Positions 49,201 to 63,086 of a stretch of 64,000 nucleotides of DNA are shown piece by piece (position 1 is the stretch's first letter; each line of letters opens with the position of its first letter). Under the pieces are notes generated by a model. That model saw only the letters and a program-made list of their open reading frames with translations. It was not told where the DNA came from and did no database searches. The translations under genes were made by a program, and so were the position numbers. Source of the DNA: Prostheceraeus crozeri (Eukaryota > Platyhelminthes > Polycladida > Euryleptidae). Location of the stretch: assembly GCA_907163375.1 (NCBI GenBank), contig CAJQUW010005278.1, positions 186,001 through 250,000 on the forward strand. Reading direction: 5' to 3'.

Positions 49201-52200
49201 TCATGACTTTCTCTATGAGTTTCATTAGAAACTGAGTTTCAGGAACATCTTGTTAGAAGACTATTTTGGAAAGAAATCTTGTTTTGCCGAGTGGGATACT
49301 AATGAAAGGCGTCGATGGAAAGTAGTCACAGAACGGGTAACTGGATCAGTGACCAAACGGACGAATCATTTACAGCAGAGCACATTGAGTTGTGTGACCC
49401 ATTCGATGACATGTTGAGATGGAGACATCTTAAGCTCACTACATTTCAGAATGTGAGCAATGTTCAGATTATCCCATAGGCTATTATAGGAGTATTTGAC
49501 CTTAGTGAACAGGTCTTGACGTTTATTCCTGATATAAGTTGTTTGTGACTGATGCTTTATGTGTCCTATTTATTGAGCTTTGACTCTCCATAAGTCTGGT
49601 GCAAATAATTAGCACTTTCATATTGGGCATTATGTAGCTATTCTTAGTAACTTCACCGTAATTTTTAAATGGGCCGCACCAACTCATTTTTGGGTCAATT
49701 TTGATCAAATTAGTGCCATAGTGCTCAAAGAAGTCAGCTTTACAAAATGAGATGGTGCTGAAAGCGATTTGAAATACTTCGATTTTATAGCCCAACGCTG
49801 CTATTAACAGCAATCGAAGCATCTTGCCAGTTGTAATATTCATCCTACCTTGAAGTTGAAAAGTTATTTTTCATGTTTATCTCGAGAAGAACTTTCCAAC
49901 ACTCTCAACACTCGATAATAGGCCATATTTTGTAAGATGGTTCTGTATGGATGAGATTCATGACTCTTTCACAATGATCCATCGCTTTTGCAAAAAATTT
50001 GGTCTCTTTGGCACAGTGGTTTAGGGATTTGGCTAACGATGATCGGTCCAGTGGTAGAGCCCGAATTGTTAAACTATCATTTTTTTGCAAAGAAAAGCAG
50101 TATGTGTGGCGCCAGCACAAGACGCCAAAGGAAGAAGAAAGATCTGAAGTATGGATGGAATTTTCAGGAAGTATCCGAATTCTCACACGGCTCAATAAAA
50201 TAGTGATAGAGTAATTTTAACGTTTATAGTAGTGGAACCCGCTTTATGTAGTGAATTGCTGTGGAACCAAATCATTTCTCATTACTATGATAATTAAATT
50301 GACCGCATATTCTCATGTTTTTTGACGATCCCGCTTAAAGTCATTATTTTTGGAAGAAAAGAGAATTATATTTTAAAATATGAGATTGATCTGACACTTA
50401 TTAGGGGCTAACAAATGCATTAGAGCAAAACTGCCGTCAAACAATGCCGATAACATTGAATTGAAGCTGATAAATGATACTGTGAGTGTCACTGCTTCTG
50501 TGAAGGCAGCACTCAAATTACGACAACTTGTGAAAGCTTTTCCTCCTCAGAGCGACCCCTTTGTTGATTGGGTAACATTCACGAAATTCGAAAACTCTAT
50601 TCATTCATCAATACGTCAAAAGAGAATCAGGCCTTCAAGGCGAACAAGGATAAGTGATTTTTTAGTAGATCATTGGGAATGTACAGTTCATCACGTGCAC
50701 TTTTTGCCATCGGACTAAACATCGTGTAAGTCAAATGCTTAGAAATGTATTTTTTCTTTCAACAAATTGGTGTTTATTTGCACACCGACTAATTGCATTC
50801 ATCTAGCTTGTGCGATAAGTATTGAGGTTAGTCGTCTTAAATTATCATTGATCTCATAAAATTAAGTCATTCAATTTATCACAATGGTATGTTCGGTTAA
50901 TATAATGACCCAGTTATTATAACGTTTTTATAAAATTATCTCTCTCAGACTATCTAAATTGCCTCTAGCTCGTCTTATGAGATACAAGTAAATTTCTCTG
51001 TTGCAAATCTGAGCCGGATGGACCTGTCTGAATTCGCAACATTTCTTTTACGATATCTACGACAACCGACAAATTAGCAAGGCAATCCATGCTGATTTAT
51101 CAAACCGCTATTCCTTCACGCGTATCTTCCAGAAATGTTTATTTTTGACACCACGTTTTTACAGCACTTTGACCGCCGCAAAGACCAGTGCTTGTTCTGT
51201 TAATCAGTTTAGAAGTGATATACGTGTTTTTCTTCTTCAAAGTGATCTGTAATATTACTTTTTCCGAGCAGATGTCGACTGCTCATCATGTGAGCTCGAC
51301 AACAGAATTTCGACATGAATGCTGCTGTTTGCTTTACCCAACAGGTGATAGTACGATTTGTTATAGTTATGCTTACATGCATCATTTCTACTTCTTCTTT
51401 CTATTATAAATATCATTTACTTTATATTTTCTTTAGCTATCTTCATCATTTGCGTATATGTATATTCTGTTTTCTTTAGCTATTTTTATAAATTATATGT
51501 ATTCTTCAGTTATTACTGTCACTATTTTTGTCATTTTGCGAGTGAATTCTGTGAAATAATTGTCCATTACTCTTTTCTGAAGAATTCATCACGTAAAGGA
51601 TATTATTTTTCACGTGACGATGTTGTAGTTTTGCAATGATCCACTTCTAATTACTTCGAGATATATCGAAGTCATCTTCGCAAATGTTCCCATTTTATCG
51701 CTTCATCGATGACTTGAGCAAGATCTTCAACGGACGACGTGTGAGAATATCAAAATAGCATACTAGAGTGCATCCAAGTTGAAATCATAGCAATGACATT
51801 TTCAAAGTGTATATGAGCGATGAAAAATGATTTCATAGACCTTGTAAAATTGCGAATCCTTTCAAAGATTTCACAGATATTATTGTATTATTAATCATGA
51901 GCTACTATTAACTCACATTTCATAGCTTGACATTGGGCTTGTTTTTTTTTTATATAAAATTTTTTCCATACATTTTTGGCTTTAATTGAAAATGTGATTT
52001 TAATATGATGTGCACATCAAAGAAAGTGAACCGGCTTATTTTTTGCAAAGCTTTCCTCAAATTAGATGGCATTAACAAAACTGACTTCTTGTGAAAGATA
52101 ATTGTGAATCAACCAAATAAAATAATTAAGTATTTGGCTAGCATCAAATTGTCGGAGGTAAATGCTCACTTTTCATCGCAATCACACCAGCTAAACTAAT

Positions 52201-54439
52201 TAATTAGCTACTTCAAAATTGTCTGATGCTACTAGGTTAACTCAAGCATACATCACCGCAGTTGCTTTTTCAGTGAATGCTGTAGATATTTTTACAGACA
52301 TCTTTCGGTCGGAGCCTGCTGGGTTCTTGTTAAGTTGATCATTGTCTCGTAGCTCCTCGTCTTGACGAAGTATTTTTGAGTTCAAGTAGCTCGTTCAAGA
52401 TCTCTTCTTCAAGGTTTTTAAAGAGAGGAGGTTTCGATCAATAGAATTTCTTGTAAAATGATATGTTTGTAAAAGGATATTTTGCGCAAATTTGGATGAC
52501 TCGTCAGCCTAAGAATTATCATGCTATTTGAAACATGCTTTGCATTCAATCTCATTTTTACTGATGGCTTATGTTGAATGATCCTTCGTATCCATGGCGG
52601 AATTTGAAATATGAACAGTCAGACTCGATCAAAAATGTGCATTACTCAATCGAGCTTTCGGTCCAAGAGTCTTCGCCGCGTGTAACAAAAACGAATTTTT
52701 CTCGAAAAACCTTATCAAAAATTAACTGTTTAAAGGACGTGTTTTTATTTTCCAGCGACCAAATGGAAGGGTTATTGTATGTTCTTTTCACAAGATGTTT
52801 CTCAAATTACCAATCTCTTGCTGGAATAGTTGGTACTCTTAGCTCAAGTGGCCAAATATCATCGATTCAACATCCTAAGGGTACTCAGTGCTTCTTTTTA
52901 ATTTTCCAGAATTCTACGAGGTTATTGCAATGTCAAGCTCAAGTCTAAGCAAAGTCTAAGGAAGTCGCTATTACTATAGTTTTGTCTTCAGCAAGTCAAA
53001 CAAGATGAGCTTGTTTCGGATCGAAGGGGAAAATCTGAGTAGCTATTTTCTCAGCCGAACCGAACAGCTTCGATTTTTATTTTCCCATCGAATCGAATCT
53101 CGTAGCCTCGTAGGTCCACATCACTTACAAATGGAGAAATGTATTTCATCATATCTAAGTTGTCTAAGATAAATCTTGATTTATGGAAAATAGCTCTTTA
53201 GCAGAAGTCTTCCATAGTTGCATCAATTATATGCGAATAGAATCATGAAATTCTCGATATAGCATCATTTACATACTTTAATGTTACATGGAGGTGTGTT
53301 GACTGCATGGAATTCAAAATGTTGCAGCCTGTTTTCCCACCACTGATAAAGTAAAGCCATACGGAACAAACTACAGCTTTAATTATTGATTTAGTCAAAT
53401 TTTACTGTAGAGCAAACATGGACTTGTATTTGCTGAAGCTCCACGTGTGCCGTGTTTGCAAATTATATTTGTCATCTGATACAATAGCTTGTATTTATTT
53501 AGCTAAGTTTTATGAAGGCGAAAGGTGTGAAGTCAAACCGACCTCTAATAAAAATTGAATGCTTCACAAGCGATCAAATATCAAAAACAGTGCATATCAA
53601 ATATGCCCTCATCAATTATAGCATTTCCTTCTATTACTCGAACAGATAAAAATTAACGTTTATATCACAAAACCTATGTTTGCATGTGAAGAGCAATATC
53701 GTAAACTAATGAATGACGTCGCATTATTTCTTTTAATTCCGCATAGAATCCCATCAATAATCTTCCTTGCCAAATACATCAGAATCAAACAAAGTTGAAA
53801 CTTCAGCCTCGTTTTATTCATTTGTTTGTCATATTATTGTTTAATAATTTGGAATTTCTTAAGCGTTCTGGCACTAGACTGTGAACATGTCATCTTGAAA
53901 TCTGTCATCAAGATATTAATGGGGGAAATATTTTCTAGTTATTTTCATTTTAATTTTATATGTAAAACTACTGCTTGCTGTTTGTTACATGTTTATCAGT
54001 TTTAGACAAATCTAAGCTTCTTTGGCATCATAATACATCTTGATCATCATGCACGCAGTTAGAGACTATTACGTATCTTGAGTCACACAATGTGTGAAAG
54101 AATGCTAAATTAATTCATTAAAGAAAGATAATAGATGATACGTGTGAAATATACAGTAGACAAATACCAGAATAACTTCTTGCAACTTAAATTTCGTGTA
54201 TTTACCTCGTGCATGTATGAAGGATAAGAGGGCATTCTTCATTTAATTCCCGAAATGTTTAAAACTCTCCTCAAAGACCTGAAAATTTGAAAACTGTCTT
54301 CCGATGCATTCTTTAGTTTTCCTTGCAGTTTGACAAGCATTTCAGTTTTGGGGGAAATTTTCTTGATAAATGTAGTAATAATTGGTTTGATAATTTCTTA
54401 TATGCTTGTCCGGTTTTTTAAATCTTTGAAAACATACAA
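46212..54439. other. Long stretch with no recognisable gene
   Basis: About 8.2 kb of AT-rich sequence. Frames such as 49523-49843 (-), 50461-50718 (+) and 52571-52948 (+) have no family resemblance and no clear splice context. A compact self-complementary CACTGCA/TGCAGTG lies near 46279-46301. Nothing else found. Confidence 0.5.
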
Positions 54440-54960
54440 CTTTTTCTCCGGTAAGTATAAAGTTGTGCCCGATTTGAAAGCTAACGTTGTATACAAATGC
54501 ATCTGTGATCACTGTGACAGGTGTTGAGTGGGTATCTCTAGACATAATTTTACTACCAGAGTCAACGAGCATTTGAAAGCCTATCCGACCCCAACAGAAA
54601 TATAAGTAGGCATATTCCCTCGCCGAAGGTAGGGAACTTCAAAATCGCTGCATGTACATGTACTGAATGCCCTGCATTTCTGGAATCAGTTTTAATTTAG
54701 AAGTTTGACTTTAACAGTCATGAATGAAAGGACAAGCTCCGTCAACATAGCATTAGATATGTAGTTTGCGATCTCAATGTTCAGATTTTACAGCTATCTT
54801 CTATGCAAGTGGTTTTCCAATTAATTTTGACCCTTAGCGGCCAGTGATTTTAATTCGATGACTTTCCCGATTATATATTGAAAAACTTCCCCTACCCACT
54901 TTGTTCAGTTACCTCTGAAGATGGCAAGAAATTATGGAAGTATGTAGTGTGCACTTAAGA
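54440..54960 (+). pseudogene. Penelope-like element 3' fragment (copy D)
   Basis: The + strand reads KVVPDLKANVVYKCICDHCD then RC, a stop, and VGISRHNFTTRVNEHLKAYP in the same frame. It is therefore the GIY-YIG endonuclease segment with an in-frame stop replacing the YIG tyrosine. A decayed tail follows (MNERTSS at about 54720-54740), and at 54912-54960 a diverged terminus with CTGAAGATGGC and GTATGTAGTGTGCAC corresponds to the hammerhead-like region of the 38-kb copies. It is the most decayed of the PLE fragments and lies in the opposite orientation to copy A. Confidence 0.75.
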
Positions 54961-57900
54961 AGAACTTGGCTTTTCATTCAAAATTCTCTGGCCTATCTCC
55001 AAAAGAGACATTCGAATATGCACTCCATTATAAGATCATATCTATTGACCGCGCTATCGTTATTTCAAAAAGCAAATTTACTTGGTCTTTGGCGAAAATT
55101 ATTAATAAACAAATTTATATGCAGGACACAGATCGTAACATTTTAAAGCGGTGCTTGCTACTTATCCTTTTTTTGGTTGCACAATCTGACACATTTATTT
55201 CTGATTGCTTTAATTTCTTATTGAGGAGATGGATTATCGCAATGGTCATCCTTCAGAAATATCTATGATGCAGATAATCTAGATTACTATGAATATCAGG
55301 CTTAGCTTTTAACTTCGTCTTCTCATTTTACCGAGAACTGATAAGTTATCCTGATTCAATTACTTTCACAGTCACATGCGTCCATCCTTCTATATATTTG
55401 CAAGCGATGGCTTTGAGTATACCGAGGCGCAGATGAGGGTCTTCGGTCTTCGGTTGACAGCATCTTTTACGTATACTGACTTCTACATTTTATTATTGTT
55501 TATTTTATTATTTTTATTATTGTCCATTAATTATTGTTTGAAATATCTCAGCAAATAATCACTATCGAAAAATGATGATATTATCCAACGTAATTGATGT
55601 TAGCGAAATGCGCCATTTTCTCAATTTAGTTGACTTGATCCAGAAGCATGTTAATGCAGTTTTCAATTTACAAAGCAAATCCCAATAATTTTTGAAATTA
55701 CTCGACAATCTGGCAATTTGTTTCTCGTGCAATCCAAATCCACGAAAACGAATTTTCCATCGATAGCTAACCGGTTCGAAGCCTGTACAGTCTGTGAGAC
55801 TGTCAGCATCATCGCAATTTTGACCGTGTTGATCTAAATGGTTGAACAGACAAGGATTTCCATAGAACAGAAAATTATTTGTAGATCATGTTACTTGTGT
55901 GAGTCAGCAGTGTAATTGTACTGCTGGTTTGTTGTGGCATGGATACATCTACATCCCCTTACATCTAGCTATCCATGGTTGTGGCTTCTGACTCACGTAC
56001 TGGTGTGTCATTTCACTGTGTTTACATGCATCACCCATGAACTTTCATTGCCACTAATGGCCCTCTTACATCATACAATGGTTGTATTTAATACTTCGAG
56101 AAATTGACATTTTTGTCAACTGAAGATGAAGTTCAGACGCACGTATTATCTGAAATTTCGTTCTTTGTTTTTATTGAATTTTCTGCTGAATTTACTGACT
56201 TATGCATGATGTCTTGTAAACAACTAGCTCATATTCAACAATGTTTTTGAAGACGGCTACTTATAGGTGAACAACTTGGCCTATCATGCAGTAAATATAC
56301 AAATCGTTAATTGTCACTTTTCGTTGGATCACATAACCATGCTTTTATATCAGAGAAGAAGGACGGTTAATTGATTTTTCTCGGATGAACAATCCAGATA
56401 AAAGTAAATTATCTCCAATCTTGCTATCAATTTTTCAGTTCAGTGAGTGTTTCAAGACCGAGCGGGAGTGTAGCTGTACCTGTACAACGTCAATCAAAAT
56501 TTATCGCATGCAGTTTGTTTATCAAACAATTATCCACGATCTATTGTCAAATGTTCTGGTAGTAGGCCCTAGGTTGCATTGAAATCCATTACTCATTGCA
56601 CTTCTAAGCTCCAGATGTTATATAGACTATCCCATGTAGTGAAATTATTCAACATCTGGAATAATTTTACAATAGATAGCCTAAGGAATATGGAATGCTT
56701 CCAAAACTCATACAAGCTAGAATACAGGATTCTGGAACTTCATTTCAGATGAAGTAGGGTTTGAACTACATGTATAAGTTGCTTGAAATCATTTTTTAAA
56801 CTGTTTAAAGAGCAGTTCGCATTATTTTAACACAAAACATGCGTGTAGATGCTCTCAACTTGTGTTGCATTTCCATGCTCTTAATGTTGTAAAGGTTGAC
56901 GAAGCAATTCATTCCAGACTGAATGTAGTCAACGATCGACGTGGGTCTAATTAAATTAGCAGGCCGGCCGTTCTTCAAAATTTGTGGCTGGGTCCAACCA
57001 TGGAGAACAGGTTTAAAGATTCATGGGGACCTAAGTAGCATATCTTTTGCAGTCTCAATATTGGGTTTGACACCTCAAACTGACCCAAAATCAAATATTC
57101 AATCTTTCGTCAGGTTTTCGTTAGAAAGTTTCATGCAATAAATCACAACCTGATAAATGTCTTCACAGCCAACAATCCTTTATCTCCTGAACCGATTGTA
57201 CCATACATAGATAGTTCTGTGATCCTAGCTATTGCACTAGTAATTATTACTTGTGACAAAGAATAATGGGTTGTGGAAGCTATCATAATTAATGTGGAAA
57301 ACTCGTCTCAGTATTACTTCAGGATGTTTGGTTGAACCATCGTAAAATTTAGATAATTGTGACATCATTATATTTTAGTTATTGCAATTTGTGGTTTTGC
57401 AAATAATGAAATTCTCTTTTATGTTAGTTATGATCTCTTTCTGTTGTTGGAGATTATCAAAAATATATTTTCATTGTATTGTTTGGATAACAACACTGAA
57501 TGGACTAATTCAAAAGAAATGCCCTACACGATCTTAAAAATTATTTTCATCCATGAACAAGTTAATTAGATTGATGACAATGTCGGCATTCTATCAAGTA
57601 TGCCCACAATCAATTTTTATTTTTCCTTATGTTCCGTCACTATCGTTAGTATAGAAGAAAAATCAAAATTAATTATGCTGTCACGGCGAACTCTCTCTCC
57701 CATCCCGTTCGTGCCGTCCTTTTATTAAGAATTATATGTCTTATCTTATTTTGATAAAGTAAAGATAATTTCTTATCCAAGTTATGGAGCATGAACTGAG
57801 GGTGTTTTTGGAGTTTAAGGTAAAGCAATCAGTTGTTATTGAATGCAAAGCACTCTGACGATAAAATGCGCAATCATGTTAATGCTCATAATAACATTCT

Positions 57901-60900
57901 GTACTTTTGCGCTAAATACAATGTGATTCTTACGCATTACAGTTTTGATTATCATCTTTCTGACGCATTCAATGCCAATAGCTTCAACCATAGAAGGGCA
58001 AGTAGGAATTTATTTCTATAGTTTCAAAGAAGTCAAATAAGTATAGTAGCTGCCTTCTACGCACGTACTGCTCGATTTAACGTTCTCGGTTGGACAGCAG
58101 GTTCTCATTCAGTCACTTTTTCGCGATATCTCCGCCGCATCGTCCCTACCACAGTTAGACCATTGATAAAGACATTCATGAATGCACACAGGGTCTCGTC
58201 TGACAGTCTGGAAGCGGAACTGTGATGTGTTTTGATTTTTTTCAATTGTGACGCACCATGTCAGGATCATTAATGTAATTGTCACTTAGACATCTGTGAT
58301 CTCTCTGACAGCATCAGTGGCTCTTTTGCCCCCATTTGAAATGTAAACATGCTGTGGCAGTTAGGGAAGTTCGCTTCACTTTCTCGCTTTCCCCTCTACA
58401 TCATTGGTCAGGATCTACACTTTTCAGATGCATGGTTAACGCAATCTTGCAGGCCACGCACAGATGGCTGATTGCACAATCACCGAAGATGTTATTCTCA
58501 TAGCAATTGTAGTTATGTAGCTGATAACTATCGAATTAATACAAGTGATCAGAGTTCGAATTCTGAACAGACATCAACTGACATTGCGTGAGAAATTTTG
58601 ATGCTGCATGAATTTAAATCCATATGCTATCTCTGACCACGGATAGGAAAAATTTGGTGTTTGAAAAGTAATTGCTTTTACTTGGACCATTTAATTCATT
58701 GGAAGGATCTGTCCAATTAGAAATTGATTTCTGGATTAAAAACTAATTGCGATTGATTGACAGTTAATTGGCGGAAGCGATGAAATCTCTGCTTCTACAT
58801 TTTTTTCTGTTTTTCAACGTCCAACTTGCATCAACGAAATGTGTTGTTCACTAAACTACAATTGACACATGAACATGACTGATACACGTACATTCTATTC
58901 ATCATGCATGCTTATATTGACACTTGAATTCAGCGTTGTTCATTTTATGACCGAATCTCAAAAACAAGAGCCAAGTGGTTGTAGTTGTACATGCATATCC
59001 GTGAACTGCTAACTTAATAGAAGATGGTACAAAGCGTCTTCCTCAGCAGGTGTCGATAAAGATAAATCATATGTAGTGTCTTCACTTACTGTTATTTCAA
59101 TAACAGAGATGAAAAGTGGATATCACCGGCACATCATTAAGGTACATCATACTGTCAATCCAGTACGCCAGCTAGCATAGAGATAATATGAAATTAATGC
59201 AAGTTTTTCCTCTTTTATGCAGTCCATAAATGTACATAAACTTGAATTAAGAATTTTCCAATTCATTGGACTGTAAATGATTGTTCCAATAATCAAAATT
59301 CAGCATTCCAACCTGGTTGTGATAAAATCAATTAATTGACAACAAATTGTTGCTATTGCAATGAATTGATTGTTAAAGTCACCAATTGAAACTAATTGAT
59401 CGGTTATCATACAGTCACTTTTATTTCTTGCTCTTAATATTCTCAATAGTCTCTGCTCTCAATAATTCAATGCTACAAGTTAAACTAAGGGTCTAGCTAG
59501 CTTATCTAGTTTATGCGGCACACTCGACTTTCTACGCATTTTAGTGGCATGCCGCACCTTAGAAGGCACTGCTTTTTTAGAGAACTCATTTGCAAATTTT
59601 TTCTTATACTTCATTGATCTCTGATGATGATATTTGATGCACGCAATAATTACTCTGCCTTCACATGGCTATGTTTGCTAATTACAAGTGCTGAAACAAT
59701 AGAAATGGGGCAGTTGATTGGAGAAGCCACAATCAAAGAATCTCGTAGAGTTTATATGGTTATTTGCATTTGACTCGGAAAGCTCCGTAAAAATATGAAT
59801 CAAAGCCAACGCTGTTTTCTTAGTTGCTGATTTCCTATGTCTCCATCCATTCAAGCAATTTGTTAATTCGAATGTCAATTGAGGAAATTGTTATCTGACG
59901 ATTCCTTAATCAACATATCCAGGGGTTAGTTTTTTCAGATAGATGTCGACAATATCAGTGTATTTTGCATCTGATAATTGACTCGTTTTCCGAGTGACTT
60001 GACTGGTTCAGGGATGAGGAAATGAGATTCAACTCGCAAAAATCATAAAAAATGTTCTGTTGTTCGATAATTTTGAATGATATCGTAATGCAATGTCTTA
60101 ACTATGTACTACTTAGTTTTATAATCATACTCATGGCAACATCGATATTTTTGGACTTGTGGCATATACAATGATATTCACTAATTTATCTCATTCCCGA
60201 TGGTGTCAACAAATATTTACTCTTACCCGTTATGTAAATCAAGGCACCCGTTATTTTCTACTACAGGAATGCTGCTCTCAAAGTTAATTCCGGCGCCATT
60301 CGGTTTATCATAACAAACTTCACTGCATGAACTACACAGCTACTTGTGAATATTCTCAGTATGACGAGAACTCAAACGACATTAGGAACGTCAATAACTG
60401 CTTGTATATTTAGAAAGTTCTCATCATTCCTCTTTCATAAGAATCTGAGGAAAATTCAAGCAAGTGTGGATTTTCTCTGCCGGATAGTCGATATAATCGA
60501 CACACCCCTCAGTCCAGAGCGTTCGTTTGTCATGATGCAATATTGATTGATGCGTTATGTTGAACCTCTCCTCTCATATGTTATTTAACCTCTCCTCTTG
60601 ATCTTACATATTACCAACCAATATTCTACATCACATTATGAAATTTATAATTAATAAATATTTTACTGTGCTGCTAGTAGTATTCTCATATTACAAAAGT
60701 AAGTCATGTTTTCAAAAATTCACAGGATGTTGTTCAACCTCCAATTTTTCTTTGAATAGGAGAATTCCTCTGTTTGATTTAAGTTTGATTGCACTTTTTA
60801 AAGCTACCAAGAAAATGAAATCTGACTCACTTTATTATCATATCCGATACTTTTCGGAGCAGTATGCGAAAGTCTTGAAAACAGTTAAAAGAAAATCTAC

Positions 60901-61237
60901 TTTTTGATTGACATGCTTATAGAGGTATGAGGGAACATGAATTGGGGGTATCAGAGAAAAACACAATTTTCACACACAACTATCAGTTTTTAAAGAATGT
61001 TTCGTCGTTGTCGCGACAATATCTCATATGTGATTTCAAGGTCATTGGTTAATGCCTACTATGTGTCAAATTACAAGCTTTTCAGGAGAAGCAAAAAACT
61101 GTCTGTAGACTGCAATTCTTATTGAAAATGGAAACCATCTTAGCATGTGGGTTCTAACATCCTTTTACTGTTGACAAGATATTTTCAAGTACAAATTGAA
61201 TCCAAGAAGGGGCTGCAATTGGGTGTAATTCATTTAT
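54961..61237. other. Long stretch with no recognisable gene
   Basis: About 6.3 kb. Only short, non-conserved frames; no repeats of note were seen by eye. Confidence 0.5.
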
Positions 61238-61420
61238 GAATGCACATGTGCGATATTACTCGTACTTGCTAAAACACATGTGCGGTATTAACCAAGAATG
61301 CATTATATGACATAGCAATACTTGTTGCTACCGCACATTTGAGATAGCCTATTAACCAAGAATGCACATGTGAGACACTACTTGCTAAAACGCATGCACA
61401 TGTGCGATATTACTCGCTAA
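61238..61420. repeat. Degenerate three-unit tandem repeat
   Basis: Three units of about 58-64 bases start at 61238, 61296 and 61360. Each begins GAATGCA and contains ACTTGCTAAAAC- or TGTTGCTACC-like and CACATGTGCG motifs; the first two end ATTAACCAA. CACATGTG itself is a palindrome. The middle unit is the most diverged. Probably a minisatellite relic. Confidence 0.6.
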
Positions 61421-62035
61421 CATTCCACGGCCTAGCTTTTAACTGACTTTTCCTTAAGATTTATATTGCAATAGTCGCTGAAATTTTGACACAGGATCCG
61501 GGTAAGCATTGATATAGCTTTTATCGCAAAAAACGAACGAGGGTTTTGTCGCTGCTTTCGAGGATTCTTATAAAAAGCAATATTATCTTAACTTGCAAAC
61601 TAACCTTGAACTGACAGCTCTCTACATTTGGACTTTTTATAGTGAAAAATAACTTTACATTGAAAATGGCAAGTTTTGAAAAGTAACAACTATACACACT
61701 TGCACAATGACATAAAGTTTTCAACCAGCATATTTTAGAGGTTTCCTCAATTAAAAACTATAAATTTTACGAGCCTTGATGAGCACTTATTAATCAGCTA
61801 TGCTTTGCAGCTATCGGCTTAACCGCTTTACAGAAACATACATGTAACTTAACTTCCATTTAAGATGCACAAAGTCATGGTTTTCGCAGTTTTTGTAAAT
61901 GTATTTAGCTACATTTATGAGAGTAAATAGTATGATCTATATCGCACACAGTTAAGAGGTTACAGGGCACTTCCTTGTACCACAGAAGTTTTTTCAGCAA
62001 CCAGCGAAAAGTGGGAAGTATCAGATAATTGTCGC
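61421..62035. other. Non-coding stretch
   Basis: Nothing recognisable. Confidence 0.5.
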
Positions 62036-62354
62036 TTAGATGCGAAGGGACTTAGGGACTCCATAACTGCGATGAAGCAGCGGGTCGTTCTCCCAGGGAG
62101 TGCGCGTTCGACTCACACTGCATGTTGTGACATCATTTGATCGAAGATCATGAAAACTATGACGGCCTGTGAGATGACCCACCTCAATCAGATGCTTCGC
62201 TGACATCTCATGAAGGGACATGTGCCGCAATCCGAAATGCAATTCTCTGTCGCAATGGGAGTCAATGCAGCAGTGCAAGATCGGAGTGATGTGCTCACTT
62301 CTGCGAATTCATGTTAAAAGCTGTGCAGCGGCATTCTGCACAGTTAGTTTGACC
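62036..62354 (-). pseudogene. CR1/L2-like LINE reverse transcriptase relic
   Basis: On the minus strand from 62354: VKLTVQNAAAQLLT, a stop, then RRSEHITPILHC, DSHCDRELHFGL, and further on HDLRSNDVTTCSVSRTRTPW. The order matches the family-typical VQNAAARLLT - HITPILKSLHWLPVRQRI - SLRSSD...VPRTRT block of CR1/L2-clade reverse transcriptases, with the WLPV segment degraded. One internal stop and several losses show it is inactive. It covers a region just upstream of that preserved at 24.5-24.7 kb, and the two are separate insertions. Confidence 0.8.
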
Positions 62355-62997
62355 AGAGTGTTTGCTAATGTCTAATGTATAATGCTGGCATCCTGACATG
62401 TTGGACATTTGGATATTCTCACCAGCAGAGTCATTCTTATTTTGTGTCGTAAACGAAACCTGCATTGCACTTGATTTAACGACTTTTCATGATGTTGTCG
62501 GGTATCATTGCCTGAAAGTGGAGTTTTCAGAGAATGCCCCGACTACCTGTCATTCATGGTATGTGTCATTTCGGAATAGGCTCTGTTATTATTTAAAAAT
62601 GTTGCTTATGATATCATGATTATGATTATGTTATGATATCTTAATAAATATGCATAATTCCGTCTCGAAACAAATGAAACGTGCAGTTCGAATTATTAAT
62701 GTTATACCCATTCAACAACTATTATTGTTATTATGCGTCATCCTTATGAATTCATAGTTTTGCCAATTACTGGTAGTCGCTTCAAAAGTGGTTAGTCATG
62801 GTGGCTATTTCGATAAAATCCTTTTAAGCGGCATCGTATTTTATGGTTGCCATAATAAAAACAATTTGTAAAAGCAATAGTTCCAATGATTTTCAAGGCA
62901 TTAAAAGTATATGCAAATATAGCAACCATAACCAACTGGTCGATGAGACGATGTAGCTAATCACTTCAACCGCTTCATTGAAACAGACCACCCAGAC
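62355..62997. other. Non-coding stretch
   Basis: Nothing recognisable. Confidence 0.5.
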
Positions 62998-63086
62998 ATT
63001 CGCTTTTTTCGCTTTTATTCGCTTTTTCAAAAATATGCCTGAATTTTCGCTTTTATCGAGTAGAATTCGTTTTTTTCGCTTTTTTG
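62998..63086. repeat. TTCGCTTTT-type short repeats
   Basis: At least six copies of (A)TTCGCTTTT with variable T runs, mostly tandem. Clusters like this occur just inside the ends of hAT-like elements (compare 7343-7432), but no terminal sequence or target duplication was found here. Confidence 0.6.

Noticed and set aside
49990-50070. tRNA- or SINE-like sequence (TTGGCACAGTGGTTTAGGG)
   Set aside because: The A box is fair, but the B-box position reads GAGCCCGAATTG, which is too far from consensus, and no cloverleaf forms.
52571-52948. 125-codon + strand frame
   Set aside because: The longest frame after Kir, but it begins at a non-ATG codon, has low-complexity Ser/Leu-rich content and no family resemblance.
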